From Ciona savignyi (Eukaryota; Chordata; Ascidiacea; Phlebobranchia; Cionidae): DNA of 64,000 nt. Made by a program: the position numbers and the translations under genes. Where the stretch lies: contig CH003281.1 in the NCBI GenBank assembly GCA_000149265.1, positions 692,622 through 756,621 on the forward strand. Reading direction: 5' to 3'. Within the stretch, counting starts at the first letter, position 1; every line of letters begins with the position of its first letter. The notes beneath the pieces are model-generated. The model was not told where the DNA came from and did not search any database. It saw only the letters and a list, made by a program, of their open reading frames with translations. Shown here piece after piece: positions 26,201 through 38,700 of this stretch.

Positions 26201-26530
26201 AATGGCCTTTGATAAAATGATCTATTGAAACACCTCAATGTAAAATTTACCCTATTGGAATTATGTTTTTGTTAAGACTCTTGAACAGTTAAATATAGTG
26301 ACCTTTAAAAAAATTGACCTATTAAGCACCCCAATGTAAAATCCGCCATATTGGAATTTTAGTTTTTGTTAATAATCTAAAAAGTGTTAATTACCAACCC
26401 ATGCATTCCACCACAGGCTCGTCAGACGTTGGTCACGTGGCAAGATTTGGTGGGAAGTTCGGCCACCTGGACGACTTTGTCGCAAGCTTTGAAAGCCGCT
26501 GGGTTGGAGGAAATCAACCGGACGCCTTGA
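17242..26530 (+). CDS. THOC1: THO complex subunit 1
   Basis: Sixteen exons in consistent phase give 694 residues (human THOC1 has 657): 17242-17295, 18443-18665, 18985-19122, 19416-19552, 19874-19986, 20668-20779, 21197-21282, 21643-21777, 22500-22617, 22890-23068, 23570-23719, 24167-24320, 24631-24745, 25275-25379, 25820-25971, 26417-26530. Hallmark stretches are [63 protein letters not shown] and [12 protein letters not shown] basic [10 protein letters not shown] in exon 10 is a plausible nuclear localisation signal, exons 13-14 are very acidic, and exons 15-16 encode the C-terminal death domain (about residues 612-690). THOC1 is part of the THO core of TREX, which couples transcription to mRNA export in the nucleus. 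The first exon ([18 protein letters not shown]) fits the human N-terminus in length and pattern. Polyadenylation signal AATAAA at 26709. The 5' flank is the arm of a transposon. Confidence 0.95.
17374..17612 (+). repeat. diverged SINE copy in THOC1 intron 1
   Basis: Contains GTCTTTGGGCAAGGCACTTAA and the downstream core, in the same orientation as THOC1. The head is poorly kept and the tail has eroded to AATATCTTATCTTATT. The rest of intron 1 (to 18442) holds another weak core-like trace at about 17650-17880 and nothing else I recognise. Confidence 0.6.
20110..20350 (-). repeat. diverged SINE copy in a THOC1 intron
   Basis: Core and head-side sequence (CCTTTTCCAAGGACACAACC, then CCGCAACCTTTGCGCTGCC) read in the plus direction, so the SINE lies on the minus strand. 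A further head-side piece is at about 20485-20610. Confidence 0.55.
21860..22090 (-). repeat. old diverged SINE copy in THOC1 intron 8
   Basis: Weak similarity to the tail, the GTGTGGTGTATTGTGTTTATC segment and the core of the SINE family, ending before the 32-bp minisatellite. Confidence 0.4.
22206..22497. repeat. 32-bp minisatellite in THOC1 intron 8
   Basis: About nine tandem copies of a 32-bp unit resembling ACCAATGCTAGATATGACC plus ATAGAAACAACAT, with A/G variants alternating between neighbouring units. The last, degraded unit supplies the polypyrimidine/AG region of the acceptor for the exon at 22500. Confidence 0.9.
25385..25535 (-). repeat. SINE fragment in a THOC1 intron
   Basis: Tail-proximal half only: a TATTATGAATATCCCACTGGATGG-like start, a TTATCACAGGAGCAATCTTCG segment and GGTTACTGGAGCTATT. 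Confidence 0.4.
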
Positions 26531-26999
26531 GCGTAGTAAACACTTCGATTTGTGAACCTTTCTAAGTGCACAGCGATATAATGCGTTGTGATAGTGGAGC
26601 ACTTATGCTAGTTGTATTGGCATAATACTTTCAAATTAGCAACGCGTGGTTTCATATTCAAATCCAACTGCCAGTTATTTTGATTCTAATGCTTATAACG
26701 TTGTGCTCAATAAAAAGTATCGCTCCACAAAAACACTTGTTTCCATATTATGACTATGAAGCAAGTCAAAGCCACGGTGGAGACATCGTATTCTTAATAG
26801 AGAAGACAGTCTAAGGCGAAATCTCCCTTGAAGTACGATTTTTTGGTCGAACGATTAAAGCGACCGATACCTATACCAAAATATTTACAAAATTTTGTAT
26901 GAGCAATTATGGGTTTGAAACAGAGCTTGATAAAAAAAGGTACGGGGAAATAAGTGGATGAAGAAAATCTGACCACAATAATTTCCACCAATAGTTATA

Positions 27000-27236
27000 G
27001 GATAGGATATTCATGTTTATTCCCGTTAATGGAAAACCAATGGGATTAACACATGGGCAATCGTCAAATCACCATCGGGTTACCATAGTTATTTTAGTGT
27101 GTTGTATATGATAGACACGTTCCTTAAATTTTGTAGAACCCATTAATCCGCTGGGTTCAGGCAATGTCCGTAAAGTGCCTTGCCCAAGGACTCAACCAAC
27201 CAGCTAGCGACCAGTCTCGAACCTGCAACCTGGCGG
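27000..27236 (-). repeat. tRNA-derived SINE, head truncated
   Basis: Well-kept tail and core (GGATAGGATATTCATGTTTA at the left, CCTTGCCCAAGGACTCAACC in the middle), ending at CTGCAACCTGGC. It is in the intergenic region after THOC1. Confidence 0.75.
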
Positions 27237-28460
27237 GCTTCTCGTGTGATAACGAACCTCGCGATTTTTATTACGGGATTAATTATTCTATTCCATCCTT
27301 GTATTTAAATGAGTAAGAATGTAATCGGAAGGCAAAATAATATTTGCAAATGACACCTACAAATAGGCCTAGGCTACGGTTTCTTTTAAATGAAGGGTTT
27401 TAAAGACTGTTCGATTTGCCGTTTTTTTCTGCTCCTGTGCCGTGTTTTTTCTTATGTGCCATTAATTAATACTGGGGCAAAAATGAATAAACTAAAACAA
27501 GGGTAGCTCTATTTTTTCCAATATATCAAAAGGATGATGACTGCAACATCAGAGCCTACAGGAAGGCTGATATTAGCCAACGTTACCATCAAAAAATTAA
27601 CCGTCGCACGCGTTTAGCCTATACGCATCGTAAGGCAGGGTGTTTACATTGGATGTCAAACAATAATCGGCCCAATGGAGTAATTTACTTAGAATCTGCC
27701 ACTTCATATCCAAAACATATTTTCTGACGCTTCCACAAGATTATTTTCGATTGGACATTTCCTTCCATTTTATTTAAGGCTTAAAAAGGATGGGTCACTA
27801 GTTTAAAGTGAGATTGAATTTACTTAATTTGTTTTTTTGTTTTTGAGTTCTTTCATATGGTAAATAATAGTGTACTCATGATTGCTTATGTATATTTTAT
27901 TTTGGACATTACATGGTGTAGGCCTAAACTGGATAAGGCTCTATTTAACCTATCCTTCCTAATGGAAATTCTATTCGTGTTTTTTTTTTGTGAAATTTAA
28001 GGTCGAAGTAAACTATCGGTGTTCTCATATGATTCCTGAAAAGTTTCAGCCTATAATTTGATAACGCGCTCTACTCAATGACTTGGCGTCCGGGGACATG
28101 GCAGTCACGAGCGTTAAAATAAAAATGTGTTCCCTTTGCAATCATAACTATAACGACTCCTACCCAACAACACTTTTGATTGGAAACAAAGTGTAATTTC
28201 AAATACGTTTAATTGATGGTCTATCCTAATCAATGTACCACAATGTAAAAAAGTAACTATCAAAAGACGACTTCGCTCGTTCCGAATTAAATTAAATCTC
28301 AGAGCTATTGGACCAAGTACTGAATTTTATAAGTTTAGATTAATTAATTTGGAAAAAATAAAATATTAAAACCTGAAACATTACGTATTCTGTGCTTACA
28401 CATTGATTGGGGTTACAAACAACAGTAGAACCGACTCACACGCCTTGCAATATATGTTTT
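27237..28460. other. intergenic DNA without recognisable features
   Basis: AT-rich sequence between the SINE and the small secreted peptide gene. I see no exon with conserved coding motifs and no clear repeat. Confidence 0.45.
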
Positions 28461-28535
28461 ACAATTTTATTTTTAGCAATTCTAGTAACGATGTCACATT
28501 AAATTATCAAAGTCCGTGAAAAGTTTGCCAAAATC

Positions 28536-28721
28536 TTATTGAACATTCAGTCTTTGCTCAATCTCGTTTCTAATTTCTTCATATCCTCCCCAGCCATTGG
28601 TATGAGTAGCGTCTAACTCATCATTCAGACTGTCTTGCGTGGGCCAGAAAGCATTGGAGCTTGCTATGCAGCAAAAAACTAGAACGACAAACAGAAGAAC
28701 TTTGCGATCCATGGTTTGCAT
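28536..28721 (-). CDS. small secreted peptide precursor, 61 aa
   Basis: Single-exon minus-strand frame starting MQTMDRK. A hydrophobic core KVLLFVVLVFCCIASSNA followed by FW gives a strong signal peptide with likely cleavage after SNA, leaving about 38 residues, acidic in the middle (DSLNDELDATH) and ending EEIRNEIEQRLNVQ. There are no cysteines in the mature part, so it is not a disulfide toxin fold. A TATAAA box lies 44 bp upstream of the ATG (28765-28770) and AATAAA downstream (28466-28471). I do not recognise the family. A diverged copy in opposite orientation lies at 50327, where the first 43 codons are conserved with mostly conservative changes, supporting that the frame is real. Confidence 0.65.
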   Translation of the reverse strand: MQTMDRKVLLFVVLVFCCIASSNAFWPTQDSLNDELDATHTNGWGGYEEIRNEIEQRLNVQ

Positions 28722-29352
28722 TCAAAGAGTTGAGTCAAAAGGGTTTCATGGGCGTAACATCTGCTTTATATTCTTCCCTTTTCTAGCCTTTCTTTGCTCT
28801 TAATGTCTCAGAATAAACCGGATTCACGTTGCGAATATTCGGTTCGTTGCGTCTAAGTGAATTCTAAGAAAACGTGTTTCCTGTATTGGCAGTTACCATA
28901 TGAGTGAATATATAGTAAAGCCAACTGTTTAATTGATCGAAGCAATTTTCTTTTTTTCACCTGATATTGTTTCGAACTCATTACCTAATGGTTTCCTCGC
29001 TATTTTTACCAAGCACTAATTTTTAATAAAGCAAGTATGAGAGATACTTGGACTTGTTTTTCGCCTCTTTGGAATGATATGTAAAGTGGAAGCATACAAC
29101 GTTAAAGAAACCAACAACGTAAAACGTGAATTGTGTATTACCACTCTAGAAAATAACGCCCTTATCCACAATCCAGTGTCTGAAGAGAAGCATAAAGGAT
29201 TAACGCGGTGATCAAAGCGTATCTGTACTTGTGCAAAATAATTCATCGGTAGCACTTTCGCTCATAAGTCGGAAGGTTGCAGCGTCGATACGGGTCTCGG
29301 GAAAGTTTGTGGATTCCTGGTGCAATTTCAACCATGCAATGAGCTGAGAACG
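28593..29352 (-). repeat. segmental duplication, copy 1
   Basis: About 750 bp including the secreted peptide promoter and first two thirds of its coding region, matched in inverted orientation by 49720-50455. The distal part contains a tRNA-like stretch (GCGTCGATACGGG near 29282) that may belong to a second SINE type. Confidence 0.75.
28765..28770 (-). promoter_or_regulatory. TATA box of the small secreted peptide gene
   Basis: TATAAA on the minus strand, 44 bp from the start codon. The same box at the same relative position is kept in the inverted copy (50279-50284). Confidence 0.55.
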
Positions 29353-29748
29353 TCTTTTATATGTGATTTGGCAACAAGGAAAAAATGCGATGCAGAATAC
29401 CTAAAACACGCACAATAGATTAAGTTTGCGGTCTGTACAATACAATATCTCTGCACGTTGAATTTAGAAGTTTTCTCAAGTCGCGTTGATCACATCGTAA
29501 ATTTAGACTACGGTTCGTTATTTAGCGAATCCTTTGTTTCTTGGAATTCAGATAACGATGTCGTCAGCGGCCAATTATGTCGGTCTGACATGCCCCTTGC
29601 TATTCTATCTTTTAACCCTGCATTTCTAGGCTGGCTGGGGGTACCTTTAAATAAATCTGGGTACAACCAGCATCCTCAGGTGCTCGGAATTTTAAAAAAC
29701 AACTTACGCATAAGCATTTATTCAGCAGTTTAAACTGTTGGGTATATA

Positions 29749-32700
29749 TTACACTGTCGACATCCGCTGTACTGGATAGTCTCCCCAAGCCCGCATATTG
29801 GCATATATTCGAATTGTTGTAAACCTGCAATATAAGGTAAACACATTTAGAATCGTAAATATAAATACAAAGGATGGCTTACTTGGAATAATCCAAATCT
29901 TTGCAGTTGGTTCCATATACTTTATCGTTGGGGTCAGTAGAGCAGTCTAGGCCATCATCTCGTGGTACATATATCATGTAACTTGCAAAAGGACTTTTAC
30001 ATGGACTATTGCCGAAAAACTCTGTGCTGTCGCCACACAAACTCTGTAAAGCGCAGTGGTGTAGTTATCCATAATTATCAGCTACGCAAACTTGGTTATA
30101 AGAAAATACCGTTTCTGTAAATTTATCATCCAATGCTGGATCTGTGATAGAGGAAATGTAGTTTGATCGATCGAAAGATAATATTGTTCCTTCATGTGCA
30201 TTTTCTGGTGTTTGTTGAAGCATTTTTACCGATGTATTGTTACCAGGAATTAAAAAGTGTGAGTCCCCCTTGTGAGCAACTCTCACGTATAACCTGTAAG
30301 ATTTTTTCTGTTAGTAGCATATTGTGGTTTTCCGAATAAGCTGAAATGGTTACATGTCAATAACAATTTTAATTTTGTAATATAAATTTTCATTACATTC
30401 AGACTCCGTTAGTTTAAAAAACAAGCAGACAAAACCAAATTGTGTCCTATTTTACAAAAGAAATCTTCCATTATTTAACAAATGTAAATAATTAAAAAAA
30501 AATCACTCATTAGGAACTGTAGCTGATTGGGAGCTTCCCATAACTTCCACATAAAGTGAAGAGAGTCGGGTATTGTAGCAGTTGCTGCAGCCAGTGGTGC
30601 TAACATCATTGGGATCAAGCTTCAGGGATACTGATGCAATACCTGATGTCATAAGTTGGTCGAAAACCTCTTTATGTTGCACCTTTATTGGATGGTAGAT
30701 ATGGTATAAAGTTGTAACTAGAGTTTATATATATAGCCGTGTCACTACCTACATTGTTAAATTCCCAGCGTTTGGTGTACATAAATGTTTGTGAGGATTG
30801 GACGGCTTCAAGAAAATTACTTTTTTTAGTTTCTAATTGTTGTCGAATTCGATTTAATTGGAACATTCCCTCTAAAGATCCAGTGTTGGACACAATCACC
30901 TTTAATTGGGGTGTTAGAAATATCAATGCATAATATTATGTTCCATTTTCAAACCTGGTCACTGAATAAGCTGGAGTACTTGCTCAAAGCGTCAAATTCC
31001 CACAGACAGGAAAACTCAAAAGCCTTTGACAGTTCGTATATTGATCGCATCATAATGTTTTCCATTTTCTGATAAAAGCTAAAACGGCAGTGATTTATAG
31101 TAACAAATTTTCTTTTAAATAAAAACATTCTAACCTAAACAAACCATCTGCCATATTGATTTTCGCTTGAACAAATTCACTGTTTTCAATTCCATTGACC
31201 AAGGTATCTACTTGCTGTTTTACTGTTTCTAGAGAGCTAATTGATTCCTCAATTTCCTGAAAAAGACGCATCAAATTGCAAACAAAAAACAGGTAGATTG
31301 TTAAATCAATGTACAAGCAGATAGCTTATAACTAAACATAACTAAACAATAAACATACCTTCCGTTGTATGTCAGTGTTCATAAGACCAGTAATATCATT
31401 CACCCTGATCTCCCCATCGTTAAAATAGTTATTTATCGCTTCTGTTAAATTTCCAACCTACAAAGTTGTTGTTTTAAAACATAATTGTACACAAACAAAC
31501 TTTTAAACATTGTTATAATAACAAATCAATATTTACCATATCTGATTGGGCATAGTCGTATGCACAAGAAAGTTGGCTAATGAGTTCATTTTTACTTTTT
31601 GACAGGTCATTTAAAATTCGTAACGCTATGTCCAATTTTATTGAGGAAAAGTCCATATCTTCCGGATTTAAGTTTTCATAATCATACCCAAAGTCCAACC
31701 TGTAAATTACAACACTACATAACCTTGTAACAGTTAAATGAGTTAACAGTTGTATAGACTTATAGACTATTAAGATTGTATTATAAAAATGCAAAAACTT
31801 TTGCTTTGCCTTCTCAATCTGATAGGATAGGATATTAATGTTTATCCCTGTAAATGGAAAAACCAAGGGGGTTAACACACATGCAATCATCAGATCACCT
31901 CGCGCCCATTGTCGGGTTGCCGGAGCTATTGAAGTGTGTTATGTATAACAGACACAGTTCTTCAATTTGGTAGAACCCATTAATCCGCTAGGTTCAGGCA
32001 ATGTCTGTAAAGTGCCTAAAAACACAACCGACTAGCTAGCGACCAGTTTATCACCTTCAACCTTTCGATTGAAAGGCGACGCACTTAACTGCCAGACTAA
32101 CTGGCCGGACAGTTACAAAAATACAACACACTGCAAGGATACAAAAAATCCACAGTTCACATGGATATGATAGAATAAAATAGAATATGATATTCATGAC
32201 TTATCCCTATAAATGGATAAACACAGGGGCCATTATCACATGGGAAATTGACATATTATTTTGTGTTAACTGTTGGGTTACCAGAAAGCCATTGCAGTGT
32301 GTTGTATATGATTGAGTCAATGCTATGGTTTTAGAAAATTTCCACTAATTAGCTTAACAAGGGCACAACTGTCTAAACAGCAGCTTGTTTTATTCCTACC
32401 ATGTTTCCACTGCCTGCCTGCATGCTTACAGGTTAAGCTAACCACCATACTAGTACCGTGTGTAATACATATAACACAAATAAAAGATTGCTGTCAAATT
32501 ATAGCATAAATGTGTCATTAATGACTTGGACCATACCGATCTTCCATTGTTTCAGCAGTTGATTCTAGTTCAGGTGCATCACAACCTGGCATGCTGGCAA
32601 TATCATAGATAAGCTAGAAAAAAATTTCAATTTTTAATCATATCGCTGAGTATAATAATACACATATTTTTTATGTTGGATTGCAATATTTTAACAAACT

Positions 32701-35700
32701 TGTTGCTAATGTTTATAATGTTTGTAATGTGTTAGCCTTATTATTAGTAAAATGTGTTAGCCTTATTATAGTAAGTGTTCTGGTTACAATCCAGCATAAT
32801 TCACTAAAAAGAGCAATCTTAATTAAGTTCTATTTTGAAACCATAACATATGAAAATTAACTTTACCCCTTTTCCAACAATTTTGTTAAAGTTTGTGGCA
32901 TTTTGAAAATCGTATTTATACGAAGACCAATAAAATTTAATATAATAAATATTGTCCGATATTTATTTCAGTCAAGCAAAAAGCATAGAAGTCAAATAAC
33001 TATAAAATATCCATGATCTATCTCCCGGAAAATAGAAGAGTTCACTACAGGCAATCATCACATTCCTTGGCAAAAACCCAAGAGAGCCAATAACACAGGA
33101 AAACATAAGATTACCCCACACAGACAGGTTACTGGAGCCATTTCAGAGTGTTGTATGTGATTAAGATGTCCCTTTAGTGTTGGAACAACCCATTTATTCA
33201 CTGGGTTTAGGAAATTACTGTGATAGCCACTAAGTGTTGTACCCAAGGACACAACTAGCTAGTGGCTAGTTTTGATCCTACAACATATGGGCTATATGCA
33301 GTTTGCTAATACTGCCGCCAATTAAAGTATTAATTGGGAATTGCTGTTCCAGACTACTCTTGCTTGTTGAAAATAATATGTTCTCTGAACATGAGTAAAA
33401 AGAAGAGGAACAAGCAAACTGACATCGAATTTAGGTTGTATTATCAATAAGTTGTGTATCAGTGTTGGTATCACACCTATAATACAATCTTAACTGTAAA
33501 TTAGCGAATGGAAGCATATGCATTATACAATTACCTTAACATAATTTACTGAAGCTTTTATAACTTCTCCTTTAATGATGTTAACAGTAATTCCAATAAG
33601 TCCTTTAATGAGTCCCCCCATCTGATCCTGCATTGCACCCTGTGCCTGGAAAACAGGATTTTTATAAAAAATTGAAAGCGACAGTAAATACCACCTATGT
33701 AGTTAAGTTAACACTTACAAAAGTTACACTTTTACTCAAGACTTAAATAACATCAAATTTAATTAGTTAATTTTGATTTAATTAGTTTCGTTGATATTTA
33801 TTTTTATTAATGTAAGGTTTAACAGCCACGTCGTTTTTTCCCTTAATTTGTAATGTGTCTATCCACCGACATGTTTTAACTACTGTAGTTTTGTTGTTTT
33901 ATCCTGTATCCTTAATTTAAAATAATTGTTTTATTCTTCTTTATTGTAAAGAAGAAGCAAAAAACTAAACTAAACTTAACTACACCCTAGAGAATTTTTG
34001 GTTTTAGGGCATCATACTTATCTAAAGTACCTAGTGTCCCAACAAAAATATACCATGTGCTTGTTTTTTATGGTAACCTATTGTTTTGAAAATACAGTTG
34101 CACAAACGTACCTGTGTCATAGCTCGAGGAATCAGGTCTTCAATTCGACTCATTTCAAATGCCATAGCTTCATCTATTTCACTAAGACCATTGACCATCC
34201 TTTGTTTGTCATCTGTTAATCTTTCATAATTTTCTTCCAAATCATCAACCACTTCAGTTACTGTTTCAGTTACTACATGCTGAATAGTTTCACAAACTAA
34301 TATGATGTCGCTAACCTGAAATTCAGATTGGTTAGACAAAATCTTTAAAAAAGATAATGTTATATAAAGGCCTATATGATCACAATTTTAAACTTTGCCA
34401 ATACTGTTAATAAAGAAGACTAAAAATATGGTATATACAAACCAAGAGTGTTAACACACGGGCAAACGTCTGATTACCCCTGCCCACTGTCGGGTTACTG
34501 AAGCTATTGCAGTGTGTTGTGTATGATAGAGACGTTGCTTCAAGCATTAATCCGCTGGGTTTAGGCAATGTCCGCTAAATGCCTTGCTCAAGAACACAAC
34601 CGTCCAGCTAGCCACCAGTTTCGAATCTGCAACCTTTCGGTGGAAAGGTGCCGCATTAAACCACCAGACTAACCAATCGGACAAAAAGTACATTGTTTAT
34701 GATTAACAAAATCCCAAATAAAACATGGAATCAAAGTAGTTTACCTGGTCTGAAACACTGTTAAATGAGTCTTCTACTTTCTCTCCAGCAGAAAGTAATT
34801 TATTTGTTTTACCGTCCCAGTAAGGAAAACTTTTAACCGGAGCATAGTTCTTAGTGTGTCCATAATAGTCAAAACCAGCCTTTATCCATTGTAGCCGAAC
34901 TTCTATCTGAAAGTTTGGAAATTATTGTCCTGGAAGCATAATGCATAAGAATGTAAGATAATCTTATCAAAAAAGTCAATACAGTACTACTTATACTTAA
35001 AATTTTGGAATTATTATTTATGTCAAGTTGAATCAAATGCAACTTTATGTTTTTAGCTAAACATGAACTCTTCAGCTTTTTATTAGAGTATTACAATTGT
35101 TATGATATAAATTCCAGATGTATTCAAATCGTAAGCCATTCTATATTATAGTTTGTTCATCGCAAGTATATCCTACATTTTTATGCAACAATGAATTTTC
35201 ATTTGTCACCGACAATAAAAACTCAAAAATGTCCGAAGCTTCGCCAAGGTTGTTTCTCTGATAAAGTGTTTCCGCATGTCTCCGCATTACTTCCAGTAGA
35301 TCAGTTTCTGATTCAAACCATTGTTTAACAGAACTAACAGTTCTCAGGTCAGAATTTCCAACACCTCCCATTTGCCCCTAAAAACAACTCATGTTATTTT
35401 GTTGATTGCACAATATAACCACTGCCGAAGATTGGTACAAAAGTATGACTGGTAATCACAAAGACTTGACATATATAACAGTATATTAGCCATTTTAAAA
35501 TTTAACATTATTTTTTCATTTCTATTAGACTTGTAGTGAATTTCGAGGTTTAATGTTTCTTGTCTAATCTGCCTTGCTCACTATACTATCATTTGATGCC
35601 ATGCTGGCTTGGTTGTTTCGTAGATGTCTTATTTTTTAGTGTCAAAATGTGGCTTTAGTGTAAGACACTAAATAGTCTAAAATTTTGGCGCTTCAGGCTG

Positions 35701-38700
35701 CGCCTTTTTTAGAGATATGGCTCATGTTCTTTCAAGATCGTCAGAATTACTAAAACTGAGTATTTTGCTGTGTGTAAATTAACCAAAATTAAAAGAACCT
35801 TCTGTGATGTTGTCGTATTGCGAGAGCTTAACCGTACTGTAAGCTAGGGAATCATTGGGACAGATGAAGTGCCAGGCGACAAAACCCCACAGACCCATAT
35901 GTTTAACTATTTGTTTAAACGTAACATGAACTATGAAACCTGTGTTGGCACTCCATAAAGAGAAAACCCATCATTTCCAGGTAAGCCAGCATTTCCATGG
36001 GCGCCTCTGTTATCGCAGTCTGTATGATCACTACAGCGATGCTTGCACACAATTCCTTCACACCAATATCCACGAATACATTTAAAACCGCAACCACCAT
36101 CTCCACCGTTACTGCATTAAGAAAACATATTTAATTTTATACATTATATAAATACTGACACATTTTTTATACGTTTAATACTTTTTGTATTGGGGAATTG
36201 CTAAGAAGAATTATTTTGTCTTTTTTATGACAACTTGAATGTTAATATGAGGTAGTATGACAATTTTTTATGTTACATCGATTGTCAATTTCTAGTCAAA
36301 AATCAGACGTTTCTCACATTACAAACACTTCTTGCATAATAATTCCATAAAAGTACGTTGATAATAAAGTTACAATCAGATTTAGCTTATAGTAATTAAA
36401 AGTTTATCTGTATTTTAAAAAGTACCTAAATTATTTGACTCAATATTCCTGGGAAAGGAAAAACCCAGCGATGGTATAGCATAGGTCAACATCCAAAAAA
36501 CATACCCTCCTTTCCCACCATAGCCATGTTCAGCAGGAATTCCACCATATCCAGGATTTTGCTGTAACGTTACAAAACCAGATACACTCTCAGAATAAAC
36601 AGTTACTGAACCAGTGGAGCCACCGTTCCTTGAAATTCCAGCTGCCCGACCATCATTGCCCCCTTCACCACTGTAACCCGATTTCCCTAATATAAAGTAT
36701 CATATTGTTATGGTTGTGCTGTAATTTATAACATAATATGCAAGGCACATCATGAATATAAAATAACGTATCTTAACTTCTCAAACGGACAGTGACATTT
36801 TAAATTGATGTTTTATTTTAACTCTTGACATTACTTTCTTTGCCGTAATTATTATTATTATTAATATATCTCGATTTAAAGAAACAAAAAAAGACTGAAG
36901 AAACCAAATCACCTTTACAAAATTTATCGTCGTAAGACCAAATATAACATGTGCCACAGCATTCTGCTTTTGATAGACTCGGTGGAGTGCTGGTCATATC
37001 ATTTCCAGCTCTCCCATTACCACCAGCTTCAGGATTACTTCCATCTGAACCCTTTAAATTCACTTCAAATGTTATATATATTACTTACAATAATTCAGAT
37101 ACATTTTACATAATTTTTTCATATTTGTTAACTATTGTAGCCTACTTGAAATACCTAAATATAAATTTTTATTTTACCTTTTTCATTTATAAATGTTGTT
37201 TATCAATGATATATATATAATAAGGTTTAGATATAAACAAAAATTGTCTACATAATTGTGTTACCAGCCAGTGTGCACAAGCGATATTATTACCTGGAGT
37301 TTAATTTGAAGGGTTCCAACAATTTGTTGAGACATAATGTTAAGACTTGGACTTTGTACTCCTGGTTTTCCATTTATACCTGGATAACTCATATCAGCTT
37401 TAGTTGGATTTTGGCAAACGTCATCCGTTATTACGTTGCATACTTTAGGGCCCTGAAAAATAACACAAATACATTGTTTCTGAGTCAAAAGTGTAACTTT
37501 TTAAACACAAATATAATGCAGATGTAGTTAAATAACTTGTACAAAATTAGAGTAAATCCCAAGTTTTATTCATGAGTACTGTTCAATTAAATGTAGTAAT
37601 TGGATTACGATAGTCTTGTACCTCATTTTCGAGGGGTTGCAGATTCGAAACTGGTCATTCGCTAGTTGGTTGTGTCCTTGGGCAAGGCACTTAACGGACA
37701 TTGCCCTAACGCAGTGGATTAATCGGTTATACCAAAATTGGAAAGTTTCAGTTATACACAACACATTGCAATAGCTTTGGTAACCCAATGGAGAGTACGC
37801 GGTAATCTGAGTACTACACATGTGATAGCATCCATTGCCCCTTTCCACAAGAATAAACATATCCTATCTTTTATAAACAGTGGTTAAGCTTTTGCTGTTA
37901 ATGAGTTAATTTAAAATCGAATAGTGTAAAATATGTTTTTAACAATTATATGGACTACCGTTAGATTAAGAAGTCCACCATTTGACACTAATTTTCTTGC
38001 TTTAATTTCAATTGCACTTAGCCCTGGAAATTCCACAACAGATTGATCAACATACACTGTATCCGCCTTAATATTGAGAAGAATGTCGACACTGTCACCC
38101 TCCGTTTGCGTCACTGGGAATTCCCTAAAACAATATTTACATTTGTTGAATGTTTAAAAGAAATAAATATTTATCAACTTTCTTATCGATTGCAAATGTT
38201 TGAATTAATTTAATGACTTACCCACAAGTTTGCTCGCTTAGAAGTTGGTAAACAACAGAAAGATGAACTTCACGTCCCAATATTTCAAAAACTCTATCAT
38301 AACCCGATATTGAAGGAGTGGTGATCCATGTAGGCTCCGGTATGGCAACATTTACATACATCGATGTGTCCCCCAATAATTCTGGTTTTAAAGATTTAAT
38401 TGTAACAAAATTGTAAAGGCAAATATTTTAAAAAAAGTTTGATATGAAGTGGTTTTTGATCTTGGTGATTACTTAGATTTTTTGTCTGTGATTTAATTAT
38501 CATTTGTTTTAACTCTTAAGTTAGCTGAACCAAGCACTTGTTAACCACCCCATTCATAAAAAAAATTTAGCCATTTCAGGATTTCCAGATTTGAAGTTTT
38601 CTCCTCCCGTTAGTCCCCAAAATATAGGTCTATGCTTTCCTAGAATATGTTGACTAATATTTCAGAAAGTTTTTGGGTTTAAGAAAATTCTCTTTTCATC

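Noticed and set aside
29235-29300. Possible tRNA gene (CGGTAGCACTTTCGCTC with GCGTCGATACGGG)
   Set aside because: The arms do not close into a full tRNA. It is more likely a SINE head inside the duplicated segment.
29458-29733. 91-codon plus-strand frame near the end of the large secreted protein gene
   Set aside because: No conserved motif, no splice partners, and it runs into the 3' UTR of the minus-strand gene.
38560-38665. Minus-strand open stretch with RPIFWGLTGGENFKSGNPEM, considered as a missing exon
   Set aside because: It has an acceptor but no GT donor before the stop, so it cannot be spliced into the gene as read.
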